NCBI RefSeq assembly: GCF_001949145.1
Contig: NW_019091403.1
Coordinates: forward strand, 1,289,508 to 1,323,490
Length of the DNA: 33,983 nt
Reading direction: 5' to 3'
Source: Acanthaster planci
Taxonomy: Eukaryota > Echinodermata > Asteroidea > Valvatida > Acanthasteridae
Each line of letters opens with the position of its first letter. Position 1 is the first letter of the stretch. The notes beneath the pieces are model-generated. The model searched no databases. It saw only the letters and a list, made by a program, of their open reading frames with translations, and was not told where the DNA came from. The position numbers and the translations under genes were made by a program. Below are positions 20,848 to 31,160 of this stretch, piece after piece.

Positions 20848-22638
20848 ATGCACTGTGTTTTATCGTCAGTTATTCAGCTGTGTGTTGCGATATTGATCGG
20901 CAGCGGGAATGTATATGCTACCGGTCCGCTACGAGAGAACCCAGCTGATGCTTTCACCACGCCGGGCTCTACTGTGGTTTTACGGTGCGCTATAAACAAC
21001 CGTCCCGGTCAATCCCCGTATATCGTGTATTGGTATCGTCATAGCCCCAACGCTGCCTACTTGACCAAGGGAACCCGAGTCTTTCGCCAGAGCACTACGG
21101 ACGACTCATGGCGGCGTCTTTCCGTGATAGGGGACACTCCAGCCGGGGAATATTTCCTTCAAATACGGGATGTCAGCATGAGTGATGCTGGCGATTACGG
21201 CTGTGTGTACTTTGAAGGAGGTAAATACTTGGGGGAGTCTCGGATCGTCACTATCACGGTGTATGAACCTCCCCATGAGGGGTATCCACAGTGCAGTATG
21301 GAACCGGCCGGGGTGTACCTCGAACCGGGACAAAAAGTGGTGCTTACTTGTATATCTTCTGGGGGGAATCCTAAGCCCCGTCTTGACTGGATGAGTTGGC
21401 ATGAGATATTGCCAGGGAGAGTAGAGGAGGACCCCTACCCTAAAGCTACCTATGAACTACAGCTCATGGAGACCGACAATGGAGCAGTATTCACGTGCGT
21501 GGAGAACACTCCAGCTTTGCCTCGGCTGGCCCGGACGTGTAGTCTAAAGCCATTTCACCGGCCAACCAATGTTTCCATAGTGACTTCCTCTGTCAATGTA
21601 GGAGAAGATGCTGTGTTTACCTGCTCTGCAGTTGGTATTCCCAGTGTCACTAACTATACCTGGATAATTGCTGGAAAAACTCCGGAAAACTTTGTCTCTG
21701 CCTCAGGGGAAAAGATCGTCATCCAAGACAATAACCAGGTTTTACGGATTGTTAATGTTCTTTCTGGAGATAACGGGACAGTTGTTAAGTGTTACGCTAA
21801 CAATGAAATCAATGAGAAAGGGGATACTAGTACAGAAGTTTTTATATCACAGCTGCTTCCTAGTCGTCCAAGTGGTAAGAATGCGAGCGCGAGGGATGAA
21901 GATAATGAATCGGGGATGAATGCTGGCATCATTGTGGGTTCAGTTCTTACTTTACTCCTCTTGGTCATCATCATCGTCCTCCTAGTGCGGAAGCTCATCT
22001 GTCTCAACATAAAGCAGGAGTCCTCCAGAGAGAAGGAGCAGGAGATTGGAGAGGCGGAGAGCCAACCTTTGAAGGCTGAAACTACTGATACTCATCAACC
22101 AGTCGTTAATATACACGCCAATCCACGGCCTGTTACGATCTGCCTCACACCGCGAGATGCAATCGTAGAACATATACGAGAGACAGAAGAAGCTGGTGGC
22201 CAACTTCTGAGACCATCCGATAGTGGTTCCCGGGTAACTGTAGTTGGTCGACTATCCTGTGCTGGAATGACAGTGGATTTTGGAGATATTGGACAAATGT
22301 ATTCAAAGCCCGCCAAGAAGGGAGACACTACGAAGCACGCAGATGTCGTGCCAGATCCAGAACCTCAGACCTCCAAACCGAAACCCAAACCTGCTGCCAA
22401 GCCCGCTCTGCTCCCAAAACCTAAACTCCTTCCTAAACTAGGAAAGCCCCTGCCCGTCCAATCGAAAGAGGAACCAGTGTCTCCGAAGGAGGACGACCAG
22501 CCGAAAGATGAAAATGGTGAAGTCATCTATGAGAACACCCACCGTAGACCAGACATCACCATGGACCTAGGGGAAGAAAAAGATCCCCTGAAACCCAACT
22601 CCACCCACTGGAATGGGAAGAAACCAGAGCTGTTATAA
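20848..22638 (+). CDS. receptor E: V-C2-C2 Ig transmembrane receptor with ITIM-less, proline-rich tail
   Basis: Predicted surface receptor, 596 aa, single exon. I start at ATG 20848 (context gccaagATGc), which opens directly into a signal peptide (about 1-25). The frame is open upstream but contains no earlier ATG. V-like domain with C47, W62 and C119 (DAGDYGC). Second Ig domain with C168, W181/W184, C217 plus C149 and C231. Third domain with C259, W272 and C315. Very short stalk (about 336-357) and transmembrane helix about 359-380. The tail (about 216 aa) has no ITIM or ITSM. It has QMYSKP (Y485), a Lys/Pro-rich stretch (about 505-550) with possible SH3-binding PxxP motifs, and VIYENT (Y561), a Grb2-type YxN site also found in receptor D. 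The ectodomain is closest in pattern to D (YPxCSxxP and PTNVSI linkers). It probably signals through adaptors rather than SHP phosphatases. The C-terminal HWNGKKPELL lies in a repeat that continues into the 3' UTR. Confidence 0.9.
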   Translation: MHCVLSSVIQLCVAILIGSGNVYATGPLRENPADAFTTPGSTVVLRCAINNRPGQSPYIVYWYRHSPNAAYLTKGTRVFRQSTTDDSWRRLSVIGDTPAGEYFLQIRDVSMSDAGDYGCVYFEGGKYLGESRIVTITVYEPPHEGYPQCSMEPAGVYLEPGQKVVLTCISSGGNPKPRLDWMSWHEILPGRVEEDPYPKATYELQLMETDNGAVFTCVENTPALPRLARTCSLKPFHRPTNVSIVTSSVNVGEDAVFTCSAVGIPSVTNYTWIIAGKTPENFVSASGEKIVIQDNNQVLRIVNVLSGDNGTVVKCYANNEINEKGDTSTEVFISQLLPSRPSGKNASARDEDNESGMNAGIIVGSVLTLLLLVIIIVLLVRKLICLNIKQESSREKEQEIGEAESQPLKAETTDTHQPVVNIHANPRPVTICLTPRDAIVEHIRETEEAGGQLLRPSDSGSRVTVVGRLSCAGMTVDFGDIGQMYSKPAKKGDTTKHADVVPDPEPQTSKPKPKPAAKPALLPKPKLLPKLGKPLPVQSKEEPVSPKEDDQPKDENGEVIYENTHRRPDITMDLGEEKDPLKPNSTHWNGKKPELL

Positions 22639-22893
22639 AACTGAGTGTTATCCTCCCACTGGTCTGGGAAGCGACCAGAGTCGTTATAATTCAAGATTAG
22701 TAATATGTTCTCACAGGAATAGGAAACAACCAGGATTGTTCTAAGATATTGTCCACCCACTGGATTGGAAAGCGACCAGGTTCGTTATACATGTACCTCA
22801 AAACTAGTAATATCCTTTCACCGGAATAGGAAAAGCCAGGGTTGTTCTAAGTTATCCATCCACTGGATTGGGAAGCGACAAGAGTTATGAGAC
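22606..22893 (+). repeat. degenerate tandem repeat derived from the 3' end of receptor E
   Basis: Six degenerate copies begin at about 22606, 22657, 22712, 22758, 22819 and 22861. They form a roughly 100-bp dimer of a longer type (cactggattgggaagcgacc) and a shorter type (ca..ggaataggaaa..ccagg.ttgttctaag). Copy 1 encodes the last residues and stop of receptor E (HWNGKKPELL-stop). Copy 2 would encode HWSGKRPESL-stop, copy 4 HWIGKRPGSL and copy 6 HWIGKRQEL-stop. The repeat therefore seems to have spread from the terminal coding segment, stop included, into the 3' UTR, or the gene end was captured by the repeat. Confidence 0.75.
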
Positions 22894-23169
22894 CATCATC
22901 TTCTTTTGAGTACATGGAAACATATTTGAAATTATTCTTGCAAACAATTTATATACATTGGTCTATACTGTTGAATTCTGTAAATACAAAGAAAAAGCCA
23001 TTTATCCACATTTGTATCAACATAGAACTTAGAATGCCCTATCTTGGTAAAAGTTTGGTCATGGTAGCCTGGCAATATAAACTTAAAACTGATAAGTGAT
23101 ATCGGTGTGCACGGCCTTGGCATAAGTTTCTGAACAAATCAATCCTACATTTGCACACGCAAATATTTT

Positions 23170-23175
23170 AATAAA
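23170..23175 (+). terminator. candidate poly(A) signal for receptor E
   Basis: AATAAA in tttAATAAAgttt about 530 nt downstream of the receptor E stop, beyond the degenerate repeat. Plausible end of the transcript, not proven. Confidence 0.35.
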
Positions 23176-23256
23176 GTTTCTCCCACTCCCATGCTATTTA
23201 AATCTCATTCAAAATAATTGAATGTAATTGGAGCCAACACTGGTTAGAAGGAAAAC

Positions 23257-23285
23257 AACTTGCTGATTTTTCAAATCAGCAAGTT
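23257..23285. repeat. perfect 13-bp-stem hairpin
   Basis: aacttgctgattt (23257-23269), a 3-nt loop (ttc), then aaatcagcaagtt (23273-23285), a perfect inverted repeat. It sits about 80 bp past the candidate poly(A) signal of receptor E and could be a chance palindrome or an RNA hairpin. It does not match the histone 3' stem-loop pattern. Confidence 0.8.
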
Positions 23286-23289
23286 TTAA

Positions 23290-24114
23290 AAAGAAATTGT
23301 TAAAACTAAAAGCCATGATATTACTAGAAAAAAGGCACCTTTTGCAACAGTTTTATCCTCATCAAGTAACAAAACATAAGTGTAAATGTACAAGTCGAGT
23401 GCATTTCTTTGGAAGATGTATTGCGCATAGGGGATTATCTCCATTTTCGGGAAACCTTTTCGAAATTGATTGATTCAGCACGACGCTAGTGATTTGTAAG
23501 GACACAAATTTTTATGATACAAGTTTTATCATTTACTTCACTACATGTACCTGTATGTACATGTACACTAGCTGTGGTTTCAACAGAGCAAATTTCATTT
23601 CTAAATCTGAAGTGAAACACAAACAGGTGTAAACAAGTGAAAAAACGGGGGGGGTGTAGACATTGTTCTTGTGGTCAAATTTGCAATACTGCTGAACACT
23701 GCCGATAATACTAGTTGTATGCGTCAGTAGTTTCATCTGTTATAAATATATGTAACCAGGTGTGATCGGCACACAAAATCCCACTTCACCCAGTCTTGGC
23801 TCTACACAGACTTCTGAACTCTTGTCATGTTTGTCTTGTCAAACGTAATCTCTACAACTTGTGTAAACCGAGCCGTGGGTTTAAACACTTTAAGTCAGTG
23901 TACAAAGGTGCATGCTTTAATGGAATTGGAAGGAAGGGTTTCAGTCGGGAAAGTTGGGTGTTGTGGGTGCTTTTTGAATATGACATCAACCAAGTTTTTA
24001 CAATTTGACTTGATGTGGAGAGCTGCTACCCTTTAATGTAAATTTCGTATTTTATATTTGTCTTTCATTTTTGTGCCTTTTTTCTAAACAATAATCAGTT
24101 AGTTTGGATACGAG
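23290..24114. other. intergenic, no gene recognised
   Basis: AT-rich with TACATGTA-like words around 23545-23570 and a G-run at 23646-23654. Overlapping 70-codon frames near 23.8-24.0 kb show no domain. Nothing else identified. Confidence 0.5.
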
Positions 24115-24382
24115 CAGTGGCGTAGCTAGGGTTTTACTAAGGGGGGGGGCAAAGGGGGCACCAGCATCTTAAGGGGCACCAGCATCTTAAGGGGCACCAG
24201 CATCTTAAGGGGCACCAGCATCGTAAGGGGCACCAGCTTTCACTTCAGTGGTGTGGTTTTTTGGGGAACAAATTTTTGTTAGCCTTGTTCAATATCCATC
24301 CATCCGTTCTTTTCAGTGTGGGGGGGGGGACCGGGAATTTAGGGGGTACGTGCCCCCAGCCCCCCCCCCCGCTACGCCACTG
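24115..24382. mobile_element. non-autonomous hAT-like element (268 bp)
   Basis: Begins cagtggcgtagctagg (24115-24130) and ends gctacgccactg (24371-24382), an exact 12-bp terminal inverted repeat of the CAGTGGCGTAGC type known from hAT-like elements in many animals. The flanks gatacgag (24107-24114) and gatacggg (24383-24390) form an 8-bp target duplication with one mismatch, as expected for hAT. There is no transposase frame. The interior carries G- and C-runs next to the ends and an 18-bp tandem repeat (24155-24237). Confidence 0.88.
24155..24237 (+). repeat. 18-bp tandem repeat inside the hAT-like element
   Basis: Four copies of ggggcaccagcatcttaa start at 24155, 24173, 24191 and 24209 (the last with one substitution), followed by an 11-bp partial copy. 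The array lies wholly within the transposon, so it expanded in the element or was carried with it. Confidence 0.9.
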
Positions 24383-25275
24383 GATACGGGGTATGATGGA
24401 GGGTTTGATGGGATTGAGGTATGATGCCACTGCAGCTATGGTTGGTAATAATCTTAATTTGAAACGTTCGAGTTGTGGTGAAATATTTAGGGTTTTAGTG
24501 TCCGTGTGGGTGCCTGAACTTTTGAAAGACATATTACCCTTGACCTACAAATTCAAGATTACTGAAGAATGCCTGACCCGAGCAAGAGGTTATGAACGTT
24601 TCAACTTCAAGGTTCCTCTGTGCAGGGGGGAATTGGAGAATTATTGCATTCCTTCAAATTCTAATTGTAGTTGTTTATTAGGGTTGTAAAGCTTGGACAG
24701 GATTTGGTTATAAACAAAAATTCATTGTAAACAATTGTTATTCTGTTGGGAGGTCTAACACATTTTTCCATAAAAAGTCTTAAAAAGCAAAGCTTGGGGG
24801 AAGCCATGGCAAGATTTTATGGCTTTCAATAGAACAGGTTAGTATAGAAGGCATAACCTCAGTAATCACTGTCGGTAACTGTAATGGTTGACCTTAGAGT
24901 GGCAACCAATTAGTGGATGTCCGAATTTCCTCCTCTGCTTTGAACGGCACAGGTGCTTCACAACCGTCCATAAAATGGGGGCTCCATCAGCTCTCAAGAG
25001 TCGTTGCTTATCCAGCATGTTTGTTTACCTGTGATGTTAGTGCCCTTTTACTTTAGAGTGCCAACATCGCTGTTGTCTTTTTTTTAATCGTATCTTTTTT
25101 CCAGTCCATCTTTCGCTTTTAACACCCCTGTATTTGCAATTGAAGTTGCAATTGAATTCAGGGTTTAAGTCAAGAAAAACGCACTGACACGGCTGAATGG
25201 TTTGCTAAGGCTCGATAAGGTTACCAAGTTTTAGAATGTGCAGGCCTCTGGCCATAAATTTCTGTATCAGCCACT

Positions 25276-25317
25276 CTGATGAGAAATCTAATACATGTAC
25301 ACGTATTAGATCATCAG
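25276..25317. repeat. imperfect hairpin
   Basis: ctgatgagaaatctaatac pairs with gtattagatcatcag across the 8-nt loop atgtacac. The stem has a 4-base bulge in the left arm. Function unknown. Confidence 0.7.
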
Positions 25318-27123
25318 TGCTTTGTGCTGGATGTTTGCTCGTAATGATGTAAATACGTGTAATTCAACAACTCCATATATGACGGTAATGGATTGATGAA
25401 TAAATGGTAATCACGCCCCTACAGATTCATTTTGCTCACTTTTTCTGCTTCTTTCCACATCACTTGTTGTCCACCGTGGATTTTTAGCAGTCTGTCAGGC
25501 AAACATAAAAAGATAAAAAAAATAGTCACTTCAGTGACAAAGAAATTAATCTCCCTTGCACATTACTTGTATATGAAGTGTACATGTGATTTTAAACATC
25601 GAGTATTATGTGTTAATGTCACGAGTATCTTTCTATTGATTTGTGTGTAACTCATGCCCTGTAGCCTGTAGGCCTATGTCATTTTTTCCAGACATATTCT
25701 TTTGCATTGGCCTTTTGTAAATGGAAAACATTTCCTGAATTCCCATTACCTCCGGTCAACATTCCACCCTTGCAGTATTTCTCCCGCGTAGGTAAAAAGG
25801 TATGTCACAATGTACATGGTTACTTCGGTAATGATTTCAGGTTTGAGCGAAGCCGGGCAAGGGGATGTTGGCAATCTTGGATCATAATGAGGTCTTCTTA
25901 TCTTCGTTCGAGGTTGCACTAGGCTATTTCCCGCCCGGATACTGGGAACGCGTTCTCGTTTGTGTGCGCCAAATAGGGGTGCCGAAAAATAGAGCAGGAT
26001 TTGCCAAATGCCATGGTCCAAAGAGAAAGAGTCGATTTCAGTTCCATTTGGCCAGTCAGCCACGTGGTTCAGACATTCAGAATTATGATAATATTTGTCA
26101 CACTGTGTGAAAGTACGGGTGAAATGAAACAGAGAATATAAGATTGTAAACTTCATTTTGAAGTAAAGACTTGAAGTTTGAGCCGTTATAGTTTCCGTCT
26201 GCCTAAACCAGTCTGGAAAGACCGCTTTAGGTTTGCACTTAATGCTATATCGATTACAATAAGATTTAACTTCGAGGAGTAAACATGTTGTGTCAACTGT
26301 TTTGAACGTGACTTTCAATTCCATTTTTTCGTCTCTGTGATACATTGACCCCTTGCGGAGAGCGAGGATTGGCCAGCGGATGAAGTGCGGAAATCCGGGG
26401 ATGTTGCAACGGAATAGTCTCGACACCCGAGGGTTCGTTAAGCAAACAGCTTTGTGAACTTTCCCTTTCACATGATCTGAAAAGGAGATACGTGAACTTT
26501 TACTCGTGCCATAAAATTAAGCATGAACCTGCCATGTTGTTTGGTTATTTTTTAATGATAGGGCTAGTTGTCAGCAGAATATTGCTAACTTCCATTCCAC
26601 AAAAGTTATCCCGACTTGCTGCAAGAGGTCATCAAAATTTATATTTTAATTAAGAGAAATATGCACATAAAATGTAGGAGTAAGAGCAGTGGCTAAAAAG
26701 TTAAGGAAAATAGCGAACATACAACGGCCAATACGGTCCGTAAGGCCATGTAAACCGACTACCGCTGCTTGAACCTGGACAAGGTCAGAAGGAAAATCAC
26801 GCCTTGCTGCTCAGGTTCCCGTGAGGACATTGACCTCGAAATGAAACGAAATCAGCTGTAAAGACCTAACTCAAACCTTCATTAAACAATGGAGGGAGAA
26901 ATGTGATATTTTCACTTTAATGCCTGACGATTGTTCACGTGACATGTTTTTTGCGCCAGTCATGTACATGTACTTCGTGTCATCGCGGGCCTCAGTATTT
27001 TGCATCACTGTGTGTACGGAATGGCGTGAACCAGCGTAGGCCCTTACTACACACGGCATATTGTTTCAGCCATGCACGACGTATTCAAATACACTGTTGG
27101 TTCGTTATTTCGAAAAAACAAAT

Positions 27124-27147
27124 CAAAACAAACAAACAAACAAACAA
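27124..27147 (+). repeat. (CAAA)n simple repeat
   Basis: About five near-perfect CAAA/AAAC units. An ordinary microsatellite. Confidence 0.85.
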
Positions 27148-30100
27148 TCGTGCCCGATGTGAAAAGATTGTTCAACATATCGCGCAAACGGAATGAACCC
27201 TTTTGAATGCGCTGTTAAATAAATCTGTACGTCCATCATGTTTGTTGTGGCCACCGTTAACAAAATTACGACGGTCAGGACCACGACAGCCTAGTTTAGT
27301 CCTTTGATTTGACGTCCCGATAACATTTTGTTCCCATGTCTCTCGGTACGTCATTTTCTTCCTGTACGGTCGGTTTATTCAAAAACTAGGAAATTATAAA
27401 AGTAAAAGCTTTCCTGGGATTAATTAAATATCCCTAGAATCTGCGTCAATGCATCATTCTAAGGCATTGAATTTAACACCAAGTTAACAGCACGGATTTG
27501 CAATGGACTTGAAGCACGCACGACTTCGAGTGCCCATATACACGTACATGCACATGTACCTGTACTTTAGAATCTATTATGTTGCGGAGAAGTTGAGCCT
27601 TACCGTGGCCTTCCGGGAAATGAGGAACAAAGGATGGTGTGTTTTGTACTTTCACCATCACGAAACGGCTGACTTCACTCTTTAAACCACAAATATGCCA
27701 CACTTGCTGAATTTCATTTTATTATAGTTCGCCGCAAAAGTTTTCGATAATGTCGTCATTCCATTTCAGCAAATGTGTGCATTTACAGTTTTCAACAGTG
27801 TAGATTCGTTGCACCAATTGACTAGTGTAGTGACCAGTTAAATTGATCAAGTTGGTCATCTACTCCCAATAGATGCTGTATTTTAGACTCTGTCTTCAAT
27901 ATCCTGATTCAGTAAAGTTACAATTCATATATATGTCATGATTCTTTCTATATTCTTTTAACAAATGTTAATTTTATAATGCATTACTATTCAAAGTGTT
28001 CTGACGCAGGTTTCCATTTTCGGCCAAGCAAACTGTGCGAACTGCTCTTTAAAAGCTAGGAGACCACACGGTGTATTACTCACGATGTCTGGGTTTTCCA
28101 TCGGTCATGGTCCACCAACGTGCCGAGAAACGCGGTAAGATCTTCCCTAATTGGCTACCGGGAGGCTCCACATGGGGACTGGTTACATTAAATCTGAGGA
28201 TTGAGTATCATTCTGTAGTGTTAACGTCAAAAACTGCATTGTAAAATCGACACTTGAAGGGATGGTTCAGTATAACAGTGGTGTTAATTCAACACACTGT
28301 ATTACCATAACTGATAGTGCAATTATAAAGCAGAAGTTATTACATTTTGGAAATGGTTTCTTGTGGATGATTATTGATAACATACATGTACATGTACAAT
28401 GTACATAATTCCGGGCTATGGACGTGATTTTCTTTTCGACTAGTTTGCGGCGCGGCCGGAGCATTGCGGGTGGTCTTGGCTTTTCGTAGTACATTATATT
28501 AATACATGTACATTATAAGGCAAATATTTAAATGAGCATGAGGGAACGAGGAGAGCACGTAACAGGCTGTAGTCGATTTTATTGAAACACGCAGTTATTT
28601 CCTTGGACCTGTGTAGAGACCAGCGACCCCGTAAGCTGACTTGTAAAAACACTCGAATGGACAGACGGGAATTGATTGAAGACCGTCTATCCCAAGGAAG
28701 AAACCGTGACCTTTGACTACTAATTACTTTCAAACATGTACTCTAAACTAAATATCAACAAGGATTTCTTTGTCGCTCTGCAACCTGACGTAGACATGGA
28801 AGATCTCAGCAGAGAGTGCATAAAGCAAGTATTGTCCATGCTGAGGACACTGACATCATATAAAAAAATTCGAGGGCTGGAAATCACGGACGACTGTTTG
28901 TCCCACAGCTCTCGTCTGATTCAATTCTCATATCAAGTTTTTTTTTGTGGCCAGTCGAGAGGGTTCCGTTGACAGACACCAGGATTACTGTTGAATTACT
29001 GATTGGCTAAAACTTGATTGATCCTCGATATGGCGTGACAGAGGCAGCACTAAGCACTGAACGTTCACTCCAACACTATTATACATTTTACTTGAAGAGG
29101 CAAACGACAATTCTTTATGTCTTCTTTCCATTCCTAATGTGATTAGTACCACAGGAAGATACCCCACTTTTGTGATTGCCAGTAATTGCCCAATTATCGA
29201 AACTGTTAAATTGACCCGGGACATGTGTTATTATCTTAAGCAATTAGCTGAAAGGGCTACCAGGGATGGGATTATAAACCAATTATGTAAAAACTCCCCA
29301 TAATTCACGTGTGGATTTGTTGCAACTTTTCACGGTGCTTAGGAACTAAACGAATGTCATTCCTTCAGTTTTCACTAATTGTTGAGGAAAATGTGCACGC
29401 CCCGTCACTCAGATCATTATTTTTTGAGGTAGTGTTCTGCATTTGATCATTTTGTGCATTGTGCAACAATTTTTTGATGAAAAAACCCAATAATCTACAT
29501 TAGGGTTTCACACTGGGTCTCACCATTTTTACAAGCAGTCCTTCTCATTTCAGGAAAATCATCGTTGTCAAATTGCAGAGCGACGAGACAGATCCTGGCC
29601 CGTCGCAGAGCTAAAACTAGACCAGTTGAGGGCTAGGCTGTCTCAGTTTCTCCTAGGCAGGGAAATGATGTCACCATCCAATTTCAATCATGCAATGCCA
29701 TGTTTAGCATCTGTTAGTGTCAAGACTTCCCCGCGACCTCTCCTGTTCACTTCGTCCTGAATACTCGAAGGATTACAGAAGAAATCAAGTCAGTCTGGTA
29801 TTCTCATCTTCCGTTAAAGCAAGAGTTTTTGCTCGATGGTTCGTGAAAAAAGCTTCCTCTCTGCTTGCATTCGGTCTGGGAAGTTGCCAAAACAGCAATA
29901 AAAATAAACACAGAACGAAAGTTGAAGATAAAGTCAGGCATTCGTCATCTTGTAAAAATAGACTGGGTGGAGGAGGAGCGAAGAGAAAGTTCTTTTATTT
30001 AAAGTAAATAAAGCAGTTTGCTACGTCTACAATTTGTATGATTGATAGACGACAAGTTCATATATACAAAACCAAAGTCTTCGCTTACTCCAGGTTTGAT

Positions 30101-31160
30101 AACGCCTCCCTGCACACGCAAAACACTTTCAGCCATTTCCAATTGGAAATGACAGTTTTGACAGTCATATTGATTTCATGTCGCAGATTATTTTATCCAA
30201 GTTTTCATTGCAGATTTAAGCATTACACCATCACTTTTTGGGCCCAATTAATATTGTAAATTTACCACTGAGTAACAACTGAATTAATTTTTTTTGTGTG
30301 TGGCTTCCAAAGCCCAGCTTTTATGTATTAAGACAACTTTCTTATTCTCTGCTGTAAAAGCAGGACGTCAAGAACTTTGAAAGCGATAGGGTCTGGATTT
30401 TCACTTGGACTCATAAACCCATATCTCTAATTTTCTTCACAGGGTGGTTACTGTCAAGGCCCAAGCTGATGTAAAACAGGCCGAGTTTAGCGCACAGGCT
30501 TCTGCAAATCACTCCGAAGTTCAGTCATTCCGTCTAGTCTTGCGGCCTACATGATAATCGTTTACAAGGGGTCTCCTGTGCCTGGATGACGGACCGTCGG
30601 CGGGGTTTAACCCGGCTGGATAAGGCCAGGGGATTTACACGGTCGAGGGCCTAGCATTTCCGATCAGGGAGATTGAAACTAGCGAGGACTCTCAAAGAGT
30701 CAAGAAATCGAGATGGACGGGTGTGCGCTCAGGGATAACTCAAAATATCATGCACTTGGAGGAAACGCTGGTAAATTGCCAAGTTTATAGCTAAGTTTTG
30801 CTGCTAGATTTCGGCTGAAATCTCCTATGTACCTGTTATCTTAAACAATGATTTTTTCCCTGGTGAAGAACAATCAAACTTCAAGTAGGATTTCTTGGAT
30901 TGGAACATTCCGGAAGTTGTCCTTTTCATCTTAATCTTTTTTTCTACTTTGGGTGCATGCCCGCTGCAATCATACCCTTATCAAAGGGCCTTTGGAAACT
31001 TAAAATATGAACAAACTCATGTTCCAGGCGGCTAATTAAACGATACATACGAATTGCTATACTTATTTTTTCAATGATGTATAGTTCAGTTGCGTTTTTA
31101 GCCTCGTTTGGAGATGTAAGTTTTTCTGTCGACATTTTGGCCTTCTTGTATTTGCTAATT

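Larger units (their letters stand above)
24391..31160. other. long intergenic stretch, no gene recognised
   Basis: About 6.8 kb of AT-rich DNA. The longest open frame (minus strand 25746-26471, 241 codons) has no signal peptide, membrane segment or domain pattern that I can recognise. Small features are the hairpin at 25276-25317, a (CAAA)n tract and ACATGTAC words (for example 26961, 27541, 28386). A GC-richer block near 30440-30700 follows a splice-acceptor-like ttcttcacag, but only about 36 codons are open. No tRNA or rRNA gene was seen. Confidence 0.5.

Noticed and set aside
1511-22638. Rearranging antigen-receptor (VJ-type) genes
   Set aside because: The V domains lack a J-like FGxG motif in the G strand, and I saw no recombination signal heptamer/nonamer arrangement beside them. 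The V domain is fused in frame to the rest of each gene.
25746-26471. 241-codon minus-strand open frame
   Set aside because: Long for AT-rich DNA, but no signal peptide, membrane helix, domain motif or repeat pattern is recognisable. The start has no support, and another frame is open on the opposite strand over part of it. Without transcript or homology evidence I do not call it a gene.
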